Shown piece after piece: positions 30,815 through 39,706 of a stretch of DNA of 57,502 nt (positions are counted from its first letter, which is position 1; every line of letters begins with the position of its first letter). A program made the position numbers and the translations under genes. Below the pieces are notes generated by a model, which worked only from the letters and a program-made list of their open reading frames with translations, searched no databases and had not been told where the DNA came from. Source of the stretch: Chloroflexota bacterium (GTDB lineage Bacteria > Chloroflexota > Anaerolineae > Aggregatilineales > Phototrophicaceae); contig QUBZ01000016.1 of NCBI GenBank assembly GCA_014338005.1, forward strand, positions 1-57,502, written 5' to 3'.

Positions 30815-33232
30815 ATGAAAAATCTTCGCCGCTGGCAGATGGTCTCAACCGGCCCGCTTTTGCTGCAGCTGGCCGCCGATGCGCGTTTATGCCCCACCGA
30901 TTATACCGATGACCAGGCCTGGGAATTATCGCTTGGCAGCCTGGAGGCCCCGGCGCTGGCGCTGCATACCCGCTACGGCGGGCGCGCCGGGCTGGTCAGC
31001 CTGGTGCCGATGTGGAATCACGATGGCCGCGTCGTTTATCAGGCGCAGGCGTATGCTGCCCCGCCAAAAGTGACGGCCTTCGCGCCCGGTTATGCCAGTG
31101 TTGAGGCCGCGTTGACGCCGCAGCTGACCCTCCGGGCCGAATACTGGGTCATGGAATCTCATGCGGTTGGCGCGCGTTTCACCCTGGTAAACAGCGGCAG
31201 TAAACCGGAGACGCTGCGGCTTGAGCTGTTCGGCCATGTTGGAATGGGCGGCAAGGAGCAGCCCGTCCGCACCCTCAAACGTCCCGACGGTGGATGCGCG
31301 CTCGTTATAGGGAAAATCGTTAACCTACATCCGGTCGTTCTGCTGGACGCGGCAACGCTGTCCGAACCCGAAACGCCGCTTTCAACACCCCGGATTGGCC
31401 GCACATTCACCATTGGAAGCCGTAAAAAAATCGCGCTTCGCTGGGTTCATGCCGGTTTGACAAACGCCGAGGACTCGCTGGCGCTGGCAGCCGACTGGCT
31501 AAAACGGGACTGGGATAAATATTTTAAACGGATTGACCAGGCCGCCGCTGCGCTGCCGGTTTTTGAAACCGGCGATGCCGACCTGGACGCGGCGATTGCT
31601 TTTTCCGTCCAGCAGCTCACGCAGAGCATCCTCAAGTCGGGACAGGCATTACCCCGCCATTCCTTTGTCGCAGTGCGCGGTACGGCGCGCGGTTTCAGCC
31701 CACGTGGAGATGGCAGCGACCATGACCGGGCATGGTCGGGACAGTCGCCCCCGCTGGCGTATCTTCTGGCGTTAGGTATGGCCTCAATCAACCCGGACAT
31801 CGCGCAGGGTATCATCCGTAATTATCTGGCCGTCCAACAGCCGGACGGCTGGATTGACTGGAAACCCGGCCTGGCCGGGCAGCGCCAGGGCATTTTGTGT
31901 CTGCCTATCCTGGCGCGGCTGGCCTGGGGCATCTTCCAGTATACCGAAGACGCGCCCTTCTTAAACGAAGTATTCCCCGGTTTGCTGCGTTTTTTCGACC
32001 GCTGGTTGCAGCCCGACTTGGACGCCGACGGCGATGGCCTGCCGGAGTGGCAGAGCGAAAACCAGATGGGTTATGTTTTTTTTCCGACCTTTGCTTCCTG
32101 GCAAACCTGGGGACAGAAGGCCGATGTCCGGCTGGTGGAAACGCCCGATCTGCTGGCTTATCTACTCTCCGAAGCCAAAAGTCTGAAGGAAATCGCTTAT
32201 TACCTGCACCAGGCTGAAGCCGAAAAACGGCTTGAAACACACATCCATACACTTTCGGCGGCGCTGGAATCGCTCTGGCGCAATACACATTACGCCTACC
32301 GTGACCGGGACACTCACCGGACGACCGGCGCGGTGCAGATCGTTCACGACGCGCGCGGCGGTGACGATCTCATCCCGGCTGAAGTGCTGGACCCGCCCAA
32401 CCGCGTGATTGTCGAAATCTCCGGCGGCGTCAACCTCACCCCGCGTATGGCGCTGCGTTTAGAAGGCGCCGATGAAAACGGGCAGAACATCATCGAAACC
32501 GCCGACAGCGCCGCCTTTTTGTGGGCGCATGGCCGGGGCGCATATACCAGCCGGCGCGTTTTTTCCCGGCTTGACCGCATATCTCTGGAAGGCTTGAGCC
32601 GTGTTTACCGGGTGGATGTCCACACCGTAGATACTACCCGCCTGGACATTAACGTCCTGCTGCCGTTATGGTCGGCGGGCATCCCCCAGGAAAAAACCGC
32701 CGCCCTGGAAAGCCTGCTCACCGACCCCACGCACTTCTGGCGTGCCAGCGGCGTGACCATGTGTTCGGCCCAGGATGCCAATTTTGACCCCTCAAATACC
32801 AACGGCTGCGGCGGAATCTGGCCGTTCTGGCTGACGCTCATCGGCGAGGGATTGATCGAATACAACCGGGCAGAACTGGCGGCGCAGATGCTCAAACGGC
32901 TGCTGGCCGTACAAACCACCGTTTTTAAGGAACAAAAAGCCTTTGCCGAGTTTTATCATAGTGATGAGCCGCAGGGGTTAGGCGAGCGCGATCATGTCGG
33001 TGGGCTGCCGCCGCTCCACCTGCTGCTGCGTATCATCGGTGTGCGTATCATTTCGGCGCGTAAGGTATGGACGGGCGGGCCGTTCGTGTGGGGTTCGCCG
33101 GTCACTATCAGGCAGCACGGCGTGACCGTCCGGCGCAGTGCCGATGTAACGCTGGTGGAATTTCCATCCGGCCACACCGTCGAAGTAATGAACGACACCT
33201 GGCAGGAAATCACAGACCCCAAACTCGCCTGA
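30815..33232 (+). CDS. six-hairpin glycosidase-like enzyme
   Basis: An 805-residue protein without signal peptide. An N-terminal beta-sandwich part (about 1-260; GGRAGLVSLVPMWNHDG, AEYWVMESHAVGARFTLVN) precedes an (alpha/alpha)6 domain (about 270-780). Repeated helix-pair landmarks include GSDHDRAWSGQSPPLAYLLA, PDGWIDWKPGLAGQRQG, LDADGDGLPEWQSENQMGY, TPDLLAYLLSEAK and NGCGGIWPFWLTLIGEGLIEY. The D-x-DGDGLPE loop and the overall plan match trehalase/GH63/GH15-like glycoside hydrolases, but I cannot assign the family or the catalytic acids with confidence. A cytoplasmic role on alpha-glucosides fits the glucan genes in the window. Same operon as the lipoprotein and the histidine kinase. Confidence 0.65.
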   Translation: MKNLRRWQMVSTGPLLLQLAADARLCPTDYTDDQAWELSLGSLEAPALALHTRYGGRAGLVSLVPMWNHDGRVVYQAQAYAAPPKVTAFAPGYASVEAALTPQLTLRAEYWVMESHAVGARFTLVNSGSKPETLRLELFGHVGMGGKEQPVRTLKRPDGGCALVIGKIVNLHPVVLLDAATLSEPETPLSTPRIGRTFTIGSRKKIALRWVHAGLTNAEDSLALAADWLKRDWDKYFKRIDQAAAALPVFETGDADLDAAIAFSVQQLTQSILKSGQALPRHSFVAVRGTARGFSPRGDGSDHDRAWSGQSPPLAYLLALGMASINPDIAQGIIRNYLAVQQPDGWIDWKPGLAGQRQGILCLPILARLAWGIFQYTEDAPFLNEVFPGLLRFFDRWLQPDLDADGDGLPEWQSENQMGYVFFPTFASWQTWGQKADVRLVETPDLLAYLLSEAKSLKEIAYYLHQAEAEKRLETHIHTLSAALESLWRNTHYAYRDRDTHRTTGAVQIVHDARGGDDLIPAEVLDPPNRVIVEISGGVNLTPRMALRLEGADENGQNIIETADSAAFLWAHGRGAYTSRRVFSRLDRISLEGLSRVYRVDVHTVDTTRLDINVLLPLWSAGIPQEKTAALESLLTDPTHFWRASGVTMCSAQDANFDPSNTNGCGGIWPFWLTLIGEGLIEYNRAELAAQMLKRLLAVQTTVFKEQKAFAEFYHSDEPQGLGERDHVGGLPPLHLLLRIIGVRIISARKVWTGGPFVWGSPVTIRQHGVTVRRSADVTLVEFPSGHTVEVMNDTWQEITDPKLA

Positions 33233-33256
33233 GCCAGATCGGGGATACAAACCATA

Positions 33257-34261
33257 ATGCCCGGCAGTCCGGTACATGATTTCATCTTTCGCAGTACCCT
33301 GGATGGCATCCTGGTCGCCAACGAGCAGCAGATCATCGAACAGATTAATCCGGCTGCGGCTGCCATGCTGAGCATCACCGTCGAAGAAACGATTAACCGA
33401 AAGCCGGAGGAGGTCTTTCGTCACAACCCGGCGCTGGTTAACCTTTTCACCCGCCAGAGCGGCCAGACCCTAAACGTCCGCCTGCCCAAGCGGCGGTTCG
33501 CGCTGGGCATCGCCGCCCCGCTGCCGGACGGCGGGCGTATCGTGCTGCTGCAAGACATCACCGAAAAACAGGAGTTTGAGTCGCGCCGGGAAGCTCTGGT
33601 AAAAACCATTTCTCATGATCTGCGTAATCCCATTTCCGCCCTCAGCGGTTTTAGCGACCTGATAGATAAATTTGGCGAACTCAATCCGCAGCAGCAGAAG
33701 TTTCTCGCCCGCATCCGGCAGACCGCCGCCAAACTGCATGATGTCGTCGAAGAACTGGTAGACCTGGCCTGGATTGAAGCCGGGATGCCGCTGGCGCACC
33801 GTCCTATCGAACTGGGGCAGATCATTGCCAGCACCGTGAGCGAACTTGGCGCGGTGGCGCTGGAGCGCCGCATGACGATTGCCGTCTCCTTACAGGACCC
33901 GATGCCGATGGTCATGGGCGACCCGGAACGCATTAAAATCGCTACCCACAATATTCTGCATAACGCGCTCATTTATTCCGAACCGGAGCAAACCGTCGCT
34001 ATCCACGCCTGGGGCGACGAACACGAGGCCTATGTCAGTGTGGCCGACCGGGGCATCGGCATCGCCGACGACGAACTGGAACTCATTTTTGACCGAATGT
34101 ACCGCTCCCGCGATGAGCGCGTGCGCGACATGCCCGGCGGCGGCCTGGGGCTGACGATTGCCAAAACGATTATCACCCGGCATGGTGGGGCAATCTGGGC
34201 ATCCAGCAACCTGGGCGTTGGCAGCACATTTACATTTGTTCTACCGGCGGTTCACCCCTGA
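33257..34261 (+). CDS. PAS-domain sensor histidine kinase
   Basis: A soluble two-component sensor kinase, 334 residues, no membrane segment. PAS domain at about 5-100 (GILVANEQQIIEQINPAAAAM, LPDGGRIVLLQDITEKQ). DHp helix with phospho-acceptor H120 in SHDLRNP. The catalytic domain has the N-box HNILHNALIYS, G1 ADRGIGI, F-box IFDRMYR and G2 GGGLGLTIAK. It therefore senses a cytoplasmic signal. No response regulator is adjacent; the orphan receivers at 28.6 and 48.2 kb are candidates. The next gene starts 1 nt after its stop. Confidence 0.93.
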   Translation: MPGSPVHDFIFRSTLDGILVANEQQIIEQINPAAAAMLSITVEETINRKPEEVFRHNPALVNLFTRQSGQTLNVRLPKRRFALGIAAPLPDGGRIVLLQDITEKQEFESRREALVKTISHDLRNPISALSGFSDLIDKFGELNPQQQKFLARIRQTAAKLHDVVEELVDLAWIEAGMPLAHRPIELGQIIASTVSELGAVALERRMTIAVSLQDPMPMVMGDPERIKIATHNILHNALIYSEPEQTVAIHAWGDEHEAYVSVADRGIGIADDELELIFDRMYRSRDERVRDMPGGGLGLTIAKTIITRHGGAIWASSNLGVGSTFTFVLPAVHP

Positions 34262-34262
34262 G

Positions 34263-35177
34263 ATGCGAAAAATCAAAATCACCCTACCCGCCACCGCTAC
34301 CGATCTCGGCCCCGGCCTGAACAGCCTGGGGCTGGCGGTTGGTCTGTACTGCGCTGTCGAAATCGTGGAGCGCCGCGACGAAATGCTGCTGGTCGAAACC
34401 GAAGGCGAAGGCGCGGGGCATTATCCCATTGGCCTGCGCCATCCCGTCGTGCTGGGGCTGATGCGTATTTTCCAGCAGCAGGAGCGCGCGCCGCTGGGCT
34501 TTAGTGTGCGCGTAGATAACCACATTCCGCTGGACAGCGGCCTGGGCGCGGAAACCGCCTTCTGGGTGGCGGGCATCATCGGCGCGAATAACCTGCTTGG
34601 CAACCCCTACCCCCGCAGCCGCATCCTCGAAATGGCGGCATTGTTCACCCGGCAGCCGGACAGCGCCGTGACGGCCATCCTGGGCGGGCTGACGACCAGC
34701 ATCCTTGAAAGTGATGTGCTGACTTACCGGGCGCTGCCGGTGACGCCCATGCAGGTGATTGTGGTTTTGCCGGAACTGGAAAACTACGCCGGCGAATCGC
34801 GCCTGGCGAGGCCGGAGCGCGTGGCCGCCGCCGATGCGCTTTACAATCTCAGCCGCGTCCCGCTTCTGGTCGAGGCGCTGCGCGCAGGCGACCCAACGCT
34901 CATCACCCGTGTGATGGACGACCGACTGCGCCTGCCCTATCTCAAGCCGCACATTCCCGGTTACGATCACGCTTTTGAAATGGCGCGGCGCGCCGGGGCC
35001 ATCGCCATGACTCCCAGCGGAAACGGCCCCGCGCTGCTGGTTTTTGCTGTCGAAAATCACCGGACTATCGCCACCACCCTGGAAGTTGCCTTTGAGAATG
35101 CGGGGGTCAAAGCGCGTTCCTGGGTGCTGCCGCTGGATACTCAGGGCGTGGTCATCAGCGCCGCACAGTCGGCGTGA
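34263..35177 (+). CDS. thrB: homoserine kinase-like GHMP kinase
   Basis: From the ATG at 34263 (1 nt after the kinase stop) the product has 304 residues, the usual ThrB length. Motif 1 TLPATATDLGPGLNSLGLAVG is typical of homoserine kinase, which phosphorylates L-homoserine in threonine synthesis. Motif 3 reads AMTPSGNGPALLVFA. Motif 2, the ATP-phosphate loop, is PLDSGLGAETAF where the family has GLGSSAA, so both phosphate-binding serines are replaced. Either activity is reduced or the protein binds a different ligand. A longer in-frame extension to 34158 lies inside the histidine-kinase gene and is rejected. No other threonine gene is near. Confidence 0.8.
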   Translation: MRKIKITLPATATDLGPGLNSLGLAVGLYCAVEIVERRDEMLLVETEGEGAGHYPIGLRHPVVLGLMRIFQQQERAPLGFSVRVDNHIPLDSGLGAETAFWVAGIIGANNLLGNPYPRSRILEMAALFTRQPDSAVTAILGGLTTSILESDVLTYRALPVTPMQVIVVLPELENYAGESRLARPERVAAADALYNLSRVPLLVEALRAGDPTLITRVMDDRLRLPYLKPHIPGYDHAFEMARRAGAIAMTPSGNGPALLVFAVENHRTIATTLEVAFENAGVKARSWVLPLDTQGVVISAAQSA

Positions 35178-35259
35178 TGTTAATCCGCATCTTATACTGC
35201 CGGCGTATCATAGCAGCCGTGTTTGCTGCTAGACCATCACTGGTAGAAAGAAAAACCCC

Positions 35260-37071
35260 ATGTTCCGCCGACCTGCCCGTCGCACATTCGCCGCTGACGC
35301 CGAAATACCCGACATTCCCGTAAACTGGCGGCGTTTGTTTCGTTATCTGGCCCCTTACCGGGCGCGGCTGGCGCTGGCGGTCGTCGCGCTCATCGGCAGC
35401 GCCGCGCTCAGCCTGGTTTTTCCGGCGGTCATCAGCAGCGTGGTGGACTCGGTGCTGAAAGAAGGCAATCTCCAACTGCTCGACCAGGTGACGGGTTTGC
35501 TGCTGGTGGTCTTCTTCGTCCGCTCGGTGACATCCCTGCTGGAAAACTACAACCTGAATTACATCGGCGAGCGGCTGGTAGTTGACCTGCGCCAGCAGCT
35601 TTATCGCCATTTACAAACGCTCTCGTTGGGGTTTTTCACCTCCCGGCGCGTGGGCGAACTGGTTTCCCGCCTGTCCAGCGACGTGACCGTCATGCGAACG
35701 GCGCTCACCAGCAACATGAACGTTCTGCTTCAGCAAACACTCATCATGATCGGCTCGGTGGTGGTTATGCTGGCACTGAACTGGCGGCTGACGCTGTTCA
35801 TCCTGGCGCTGACGCCGGTCATCGTGGCGATGGGGGCGCTGTTCGGCCTGTGGCTGCGCCGCACCAGCACACAAATTCAGGATGAACTGGCGGGGGCAAC
35901 CACCGTCGCCGAGGAAGTTCTGCAAAATATCCGCGAGGTGAAAAGTTTTGCCCGCGAGTCCTACGAAATCAACCGCTACGAAAATGCCATCAGCCGGGCA
36001 TTCAGCGCGGCGGTGCGGCTGCTGCGAATCCGTTCCATCTTCGGCCCGCTGGTCGCCTTCATGGGTTTCGGCGGGCTGTCACTGATCCTATGGTTCGGCG
36101 GGCGCGAAGTCCTTGACGGGCGGCTGACCGGCGGCGAACTGATCGCCTTCCTCATCTACGGCCTGACGGTGGCCGGGGCGCTCGGCTCGCTGGTGAACCT
36201 GTACACCCAGTTCCAGGAAGCCCTGGGCGCAACCAAACGCATCTTTCAACTGCTGGACACGCCCCCGGATATAACCGACGCGCCGGACGCCAGGCCAATC
36301 GGGGCGGTTCGCGGCGCGATTACCTTCGAGGGCGTGAGCTTCAGCTATGATGACCGGCAGGAAGTGCTGCACGACATCAACCTGGACATCGCGCCCGGCG
36401 AAATCCTGGCGCTGGTGGGGCCAAGCGGCGCGGGCAAAAGCACGATTTTTAACCTCATCCCGCGTTTTTACGACCCAACCGGCGGAAGCATCAAAGTAGA
36501 CGGCCAGGACTTGCGAACGATCACCCAGGCCAGCCTGCGCCAGCAGATCGGCATCGTGCCGCAGGAAACACTGCTGTTCGGCGGCACCATCCGCGAAAAC
36601 ATCCGCTATGGCCGCCTGGACGCCACCGAAGCAGAAATCATCGCCGCCGCGCAGGCCGCCAACGCGCATGACTTCATCATCCAGCTTCCCGATGGTTACG
36701 ATACCATTGTGGGCGAACGCGGCATTCGCCTCAGCGGCGGGCAGCGCCAGCGGGTTGCCATCGCCCGCGCCGTCCTCAAAGACCCCCGCATCCTGCTGCT
36801 GGACGAAGCCACCTCCAGCCTGGACAGCGAAAGCGAGCATCTGGTACAGGAGGCGCTGGGGCGGCTGATGTCCAACCGGACGACCGTCATCATCGCCCAC
36901 CGCCTGAGTACGACCAAAATCGCCCACCGCATCGCGGTAATTGATCGAGGGCGTGTTGTCGAACTCGGCACGCACGAAGCCTTGATGGCGCTGGACGGCC
37001 TGTATGCCAAACTCTACGGGATGCAGTTCCGCGAGGACTGGCTGGCGGAAATCGAGGCGCTTGAAAAATAA
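35260..37071 (+). CDS. ABC exporter half-transporter (permease-ATPase fusion)
   Basis: A 603-residue MsbA/MDR-type exporter that works as a dimer in the membrane. The six-helix domain (about 20-320) includes FFTSRRVGELVSRLSSDV and coupling helices. The nucleotide-binding domain has Walker A GPSGAGKST near 387-395, Q-loop IVPQETLLFGGTIREN, signature LSGGQRQR near 491, Walker B ILLLDEATSSLD near 514 and H-loop IIAHRLST. All ATPase residues are intact. Substrate (lipid, peptide or drug) cannot be read. An 82-nt gap follows thrB, so it may have its own promoter. Ends at a strong hairpin shared with the convergent vWA gene. Confidence 0.95.
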   Translation: MFRRPARRTFAADAEIPDIPVNWRRLFRYLAPYRARLALAVVALIGSAALSLVFPAVISSVVDSVLKEGNLQLLDQVTGLLLVVFFVRSVTSLLENYNLNYIGERLVVDLRQQLYRHLQTLSLGFFTSRRVGELVSRLSSDVTVMRTALTSNMNVLLQQTLIMIGSVVVMLALNWRLTLFILALTPVIVAMGALFGLWLRRTSTQIQDELAGATTVAEEVLQNIREVKSFARESYEINRYENAISRAFSAAVRLLRIRSIFGPLVAFMGFGGLSLILWFGGREVLDGRLTGGELIAFLIYGLTVAGALGSLVNLYTQFQEALGATKRIFQLLDTPPDITDAPDARPIGAVRGAITFEGVSFSYDDRQEVLHDINLDIAPGEILALVGPSGAGKSTIFNLIPRFYDPTGGSIKVDGQDLRTITQASLRQQIGIVPQETLLFGGTIRENIRYGRLDATEAEIIAAAQAANAHDFIIQLPDGYDTIVGERGIRLSGGQRQRVAIARAVLKDPRILLLDEATSSLDSESEHLVQEALGRLMSNRTTVIIAHRLSTTKIAHRIAVIDRGRVVELGTHEALMALDGLYAKLYGMQFREDWLAEIEALEK

Positions 37072-37120
37072 GCGGGCGCTTCCCGCGCGGGGACGTTAAT
37101 CCCTGCGAAAAGCGCCCGCT
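37071..37120. terminator. bidirectional compound hairpin
   Basis: Outer arms AGCGGGCGCTT (37071-37081) and AAGCGCCCGCT (37110-37120) are perfect, with an inner CGCGGGGA/TCCCTGCG stem. It lies between convergent genes (ABC exporter and vWA protein). Confidence 0.8.
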
Positions 37121-37125
37121 CCAAA

Positions 37126-39009
37126 TCAATCTTCGATGATCTCGTCGTTCTTACGCTTGCGTTTAGGCGCGGGCCGGCGGACGGCGTACCCCAGGTAAAC
37201 GCCCAGACCGACCACCGCCAGCGCGATCGGCAGGCTCAGTTCCGACCGCCACAAGACTCCCAGGTCGGGCAGTTGAAGGCCGCTTTCCTGCGCCGGCGGC
37301 AAAACAGGTGTCGGCGTGGGCGGCGGCTCGGCAGGTCGAAGCGCCGGTGATACAGCGCCGGCGGCGATTTCGGCCTTGCGATTCAACGCGGCCATTTCGT
37401 CCATAATCAGGCGCAGCACCAGATCAGCCAGCCGTTCGACCGTATAATCGCCCTGCTGCCCGGTTTGCGGGTCTGCCGCTTCGCCGACGTGCAGATCAGG
37501 CCGCGACTCGCCGGGTGTCCCTGGCACACCCTGTTCGTAGGTCAGGAAGATGAAGTGACCCATCGTATACTGCGCGATCTGCCGGAAGATGAACTCGCCA
37601 TCCGAAGTCAGGCCGCTGGATGCAATCGGGTGAATTTTGATTCCGCGCTGCGCGGCGGCCACCATTTCCTGAGCGTAGTCGTAATCGTTCGGATAGTCGA
37701 GATGCGGCGGCGCGTCGGCAACCAGGAAGATCAGCTTGACCGTATCATCGCCCCGCCAGCTTACATTATGCACCGCTTTGTGCAGCGCCTCGTTTAACGA
37801 TTCGGGATTATCGCCGCCGCCGTCGGCGCGCACCGTATTCAGGCTGGCCTGGAACTGCGACACCTCCGGCGTGAAATCGGTCGTCTGCGTCACATAGGCG
37901 TCACCCCGGTCGCGGTATGTCACCAGACCGTAGCGCACGTCGGCGTTCCTCAGCCGGTCGGCGATCTGCGATGAAATATTCAGGATATTATTCTGCAGCT
38001 GCGCGATTTCATCGCCCATGCTGCCGGTAGCATCCAGTAAAAACAACACATCCAGCCGGGCAGCCGCGCGTTCGGCCTGCGCCAGCGTGATCGTCCAGAC
38101 CGGGCCGCGCTGTGGGTCAAGCGTGAACTGGCGCGCAATTTCCCCTTTGCTGACCACGACGCGGAACGACTGCGCGTTCTGCGCCTCAGGCCGCGCGGAC
38201 GGGAAAAAGAGCGTCTGCCCGGTGGCGTAGGTGCGCGAATCACTGACCAGCCTTTGCCCGGCGTAGACCTGCACGCGCGCGCCCAACACCGGCAGCCCTT
38301 CTTCATCGGCCACCACGATGATCTGCCGCCCGCTCACGTCCACATCATGCACAACCCCGGCATACTGCGCCAGAAAATTTCGGCGGTACAGCAGGTAATC
38401 ATCCCAGCGAGCGTTGTCGTTGATCTCGCCCGCGCTCAGAGGCATAAGCGCCATCTGTGTCGGCGCGGCCTGCGGCTCTAAAAACCCGGCAGTCGGGCCA
38501 ACCGGCAGCGCCGTGACGCCGGATAAGCCATCCACCGGCGGCGCGGGCGTCATCAGCGCGACCGAGGTCGTAACCGGCTCCCTCGGCGGCGAATCGCGGC
38601 CAGGGACCGGCGTTGAATAGGACGCTACCCCGCTATAGGCATTAACGATATTGCTAAAAACGCTGCCGACACTCGGCCCCAGCATCGCCAGGAATACCAG
38701 CGAGACGGAAACCAGCGCCACACAGGCCGCCGCCAGCAGCCCCAGCCGGCGCACCCAGACGCGGCGCTGTGTTTGCTGGTGGAGCCGCCGCTTCTGTAAA
38801 GCCTGCTCCAAGCGTCCCCGCACCTGGGACTGCTCATCGGCGGTTTCCGCATCAGCATCCTGCTGCGCCCGGAAAACCAGGTCAGCCGTCTTGAGCAGAT
38901 CGCGCAGCCGGCCCGCATGTTCCGGGTAATCGCGCAGGCAGTTTTCGAGCCTTTCGCCGGACTGCACCCGGTCAAGGCAGTCGGCCAGCGCATCCAGAAG
39001 TTCAGCCAT
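37126..39009 (-). CDS. probable anti-sigma membrane protein with vWA domain
   Basis: A 627-residue protein in a sigma/partner pair. The N-terminal cytoplasmic part (1-83) is helical and charged (LLDALADCLDRVQSGE, LRDLLKTADLVF), the likely sigma-binding segment. A membrane helix lies at about 84-110, then a Pro/Thr linker and a beta domain (about 215-300; DVSGRQIIVVADEEGLPVLG, Ig/transthyretin-like). The vWA domain has MIDAS motif D326-A-T-G-S330 with YGLVTYRDRGD and LIFLVADAPPH. A second membrane helix (about 590-610) and a basic tail RRPAPKRKRKND follow. The vWA domain should thus face outward and bind a protein ligand through a metal. Role as anti-sigma factor is inferred from the 8-nt overlap with the sigma gene. 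Confidence 0.8.
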   Translation of the reverse strand: MAELLDALADCLDRVQSGERLENCLRDYPEHAGRLRDLLKTADLVFRAQQDADAETADEQSQVRGRLEQALQKRRLHQQTQRRVWVRRLGLLAAACVALVSVSLVFLAMLGPSVGSVFSNIVNAYSGVASYSTPVPGRDSPPREPVTTSVALMTPAPPVDGLSGVTALPVGPTAGFLEPQAAPTQMALMPLSAGEINDNARWDDYLLYRRNFLAQYAGVVHDVDVSGRQIIVVADEEGLPVLGARVQVYAGQRLVSDSRTYATGQTLFFPSARPEAQNAQSFRVVVSKGEIARQFTLDPQRGPVWTITLAQAERAAARLDVLFLLDATGSMGDEIAQLQNNILNISSQIADRLRNADVRYGLVTYRDRGDAYVTQTTDFTPEVSQFQASLNTVRADGGGDNPESLNEALHKAVHNVSWRGDDTVKLIFLVADAPPHLDYPNDYDYAQEMVAAAQRGIKIHPIASSGLTSDGEFIFRQIAQYTMGHFIFLTYEQGVPGTPGESRPDLHVGEAADPQTGQQGDYTVERLADLVLRLIMDEMAALNRKAEIAAGAVSPALRPAEPPPTPTPVLPPAQESGLQLPDLGVLWRSELSLPIALAVVGLGVYLGYAVRRPAPKRKRKNDEIIED

Positions 39010-39577
39010 GATGCACCTCCGGTTCGATCAGAATCAGGCGCAGCGTATCCAGCGCGCGGAACTGTAGCGATTTAACGGCACTGACGCTTTTGCCCATCAG
39101 GTCGGCGGTTTCCTTCATGCTCAACCGCTGGCCGAAGCGCAAAACCAACACTTCCTGGTGGTCGGCGTTGAGCATCCGCAGGGCGTGGCGCACCCGTTCC
39201 AGCGGGACGTTTTCGCCCAGCATCGTTTCGGGATATTGGTCAGACGGCGAGGGCATCCATTCCTCCACTTCTTCTAACGACAACTGGCGCGGCTCGCCGT
39301 ACAGACGAAAAATCTGGTGGCGGGTGAGGCTGAACAGCCACGCCCGCAGGTTCTCGCGCGGCGCGCTGGGTTTGCCAATCGTCTCGATTAACTTGAGAAA
39401 GACCTCGCTCACGACATCCTGCGCCTGCTGCCGGCTGCCGAGTTTGAAGCGCGCATACCGGTAGAGGGGCATAAAATAACGTTCGTAAGTTTCGATCACA
39501 GCGGTTTCGTCGCCGCGCCGCAGGCGGGGCAGCAGGTCATCTTCAACCGTGACATCCGGTAGAACGATCAACAACAT
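39002..39577 (-). CDS. ECF-type RNA polymerase sigma factor
   Basis: A 191-residue group-4 sigma factor. Region 2: YERYFMPLYRYARFKLGSRQ and VVSEVFLKLIE. The linker contains LRAWLFSLTRHQIFRLY. Region 4: LNADHQEVLVLRFGQRLSMKETADLMGKSVSAVKSLQFRAL. The ATG at 39577 has AGGGG at the right distance; a GTG two codons upstream abuts the RBS and is less likely. Its last 8 nt (ATGGCTGA) overlap the vWA partner start, the same geometry as the sigma/SH3b pair at 5.4 kb. Divergent from the epimerase gene at 39.7 kb. Confidence 0.93.
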   Translation of the reverse strand: MLLIVLPDVTVEDDLLPRLRRGDETAVIETYERYFMPLYRYARFKLGSRQQAQDVVSEVFLKLIETIGKPSAPRENLRAWLFSLTRHQIFRLYGEPRQLSLEEVEEWMPSPSDQYPETMLGENVPLERVRHALRMLNADHQEVLVLRFGQRLSMKETADLMGKSVSAVKSLQFRALDTLRLILIEPEVHHG

Positions 39578-39706
39578 ACACACCCCCTGGCTGCGAGCGT
39601 CTTTCTATCAATAAAGAGGTCGAATCGTCCAAAAAGGTTTCGGTGATTTTAAGCATAGGGTATCTTTGTAGCCGTTTATTGTTGAACACCAGCTTTGAGA
39701 GGTTTT

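Noticed and set aside
34158..34262. 35-codon N-terminal extension of the homoserine-kinase-like gene
   Set aside because: It lies wholly inside the histidine-kinase gene in another frame; the family N-terminus begins at 34263.
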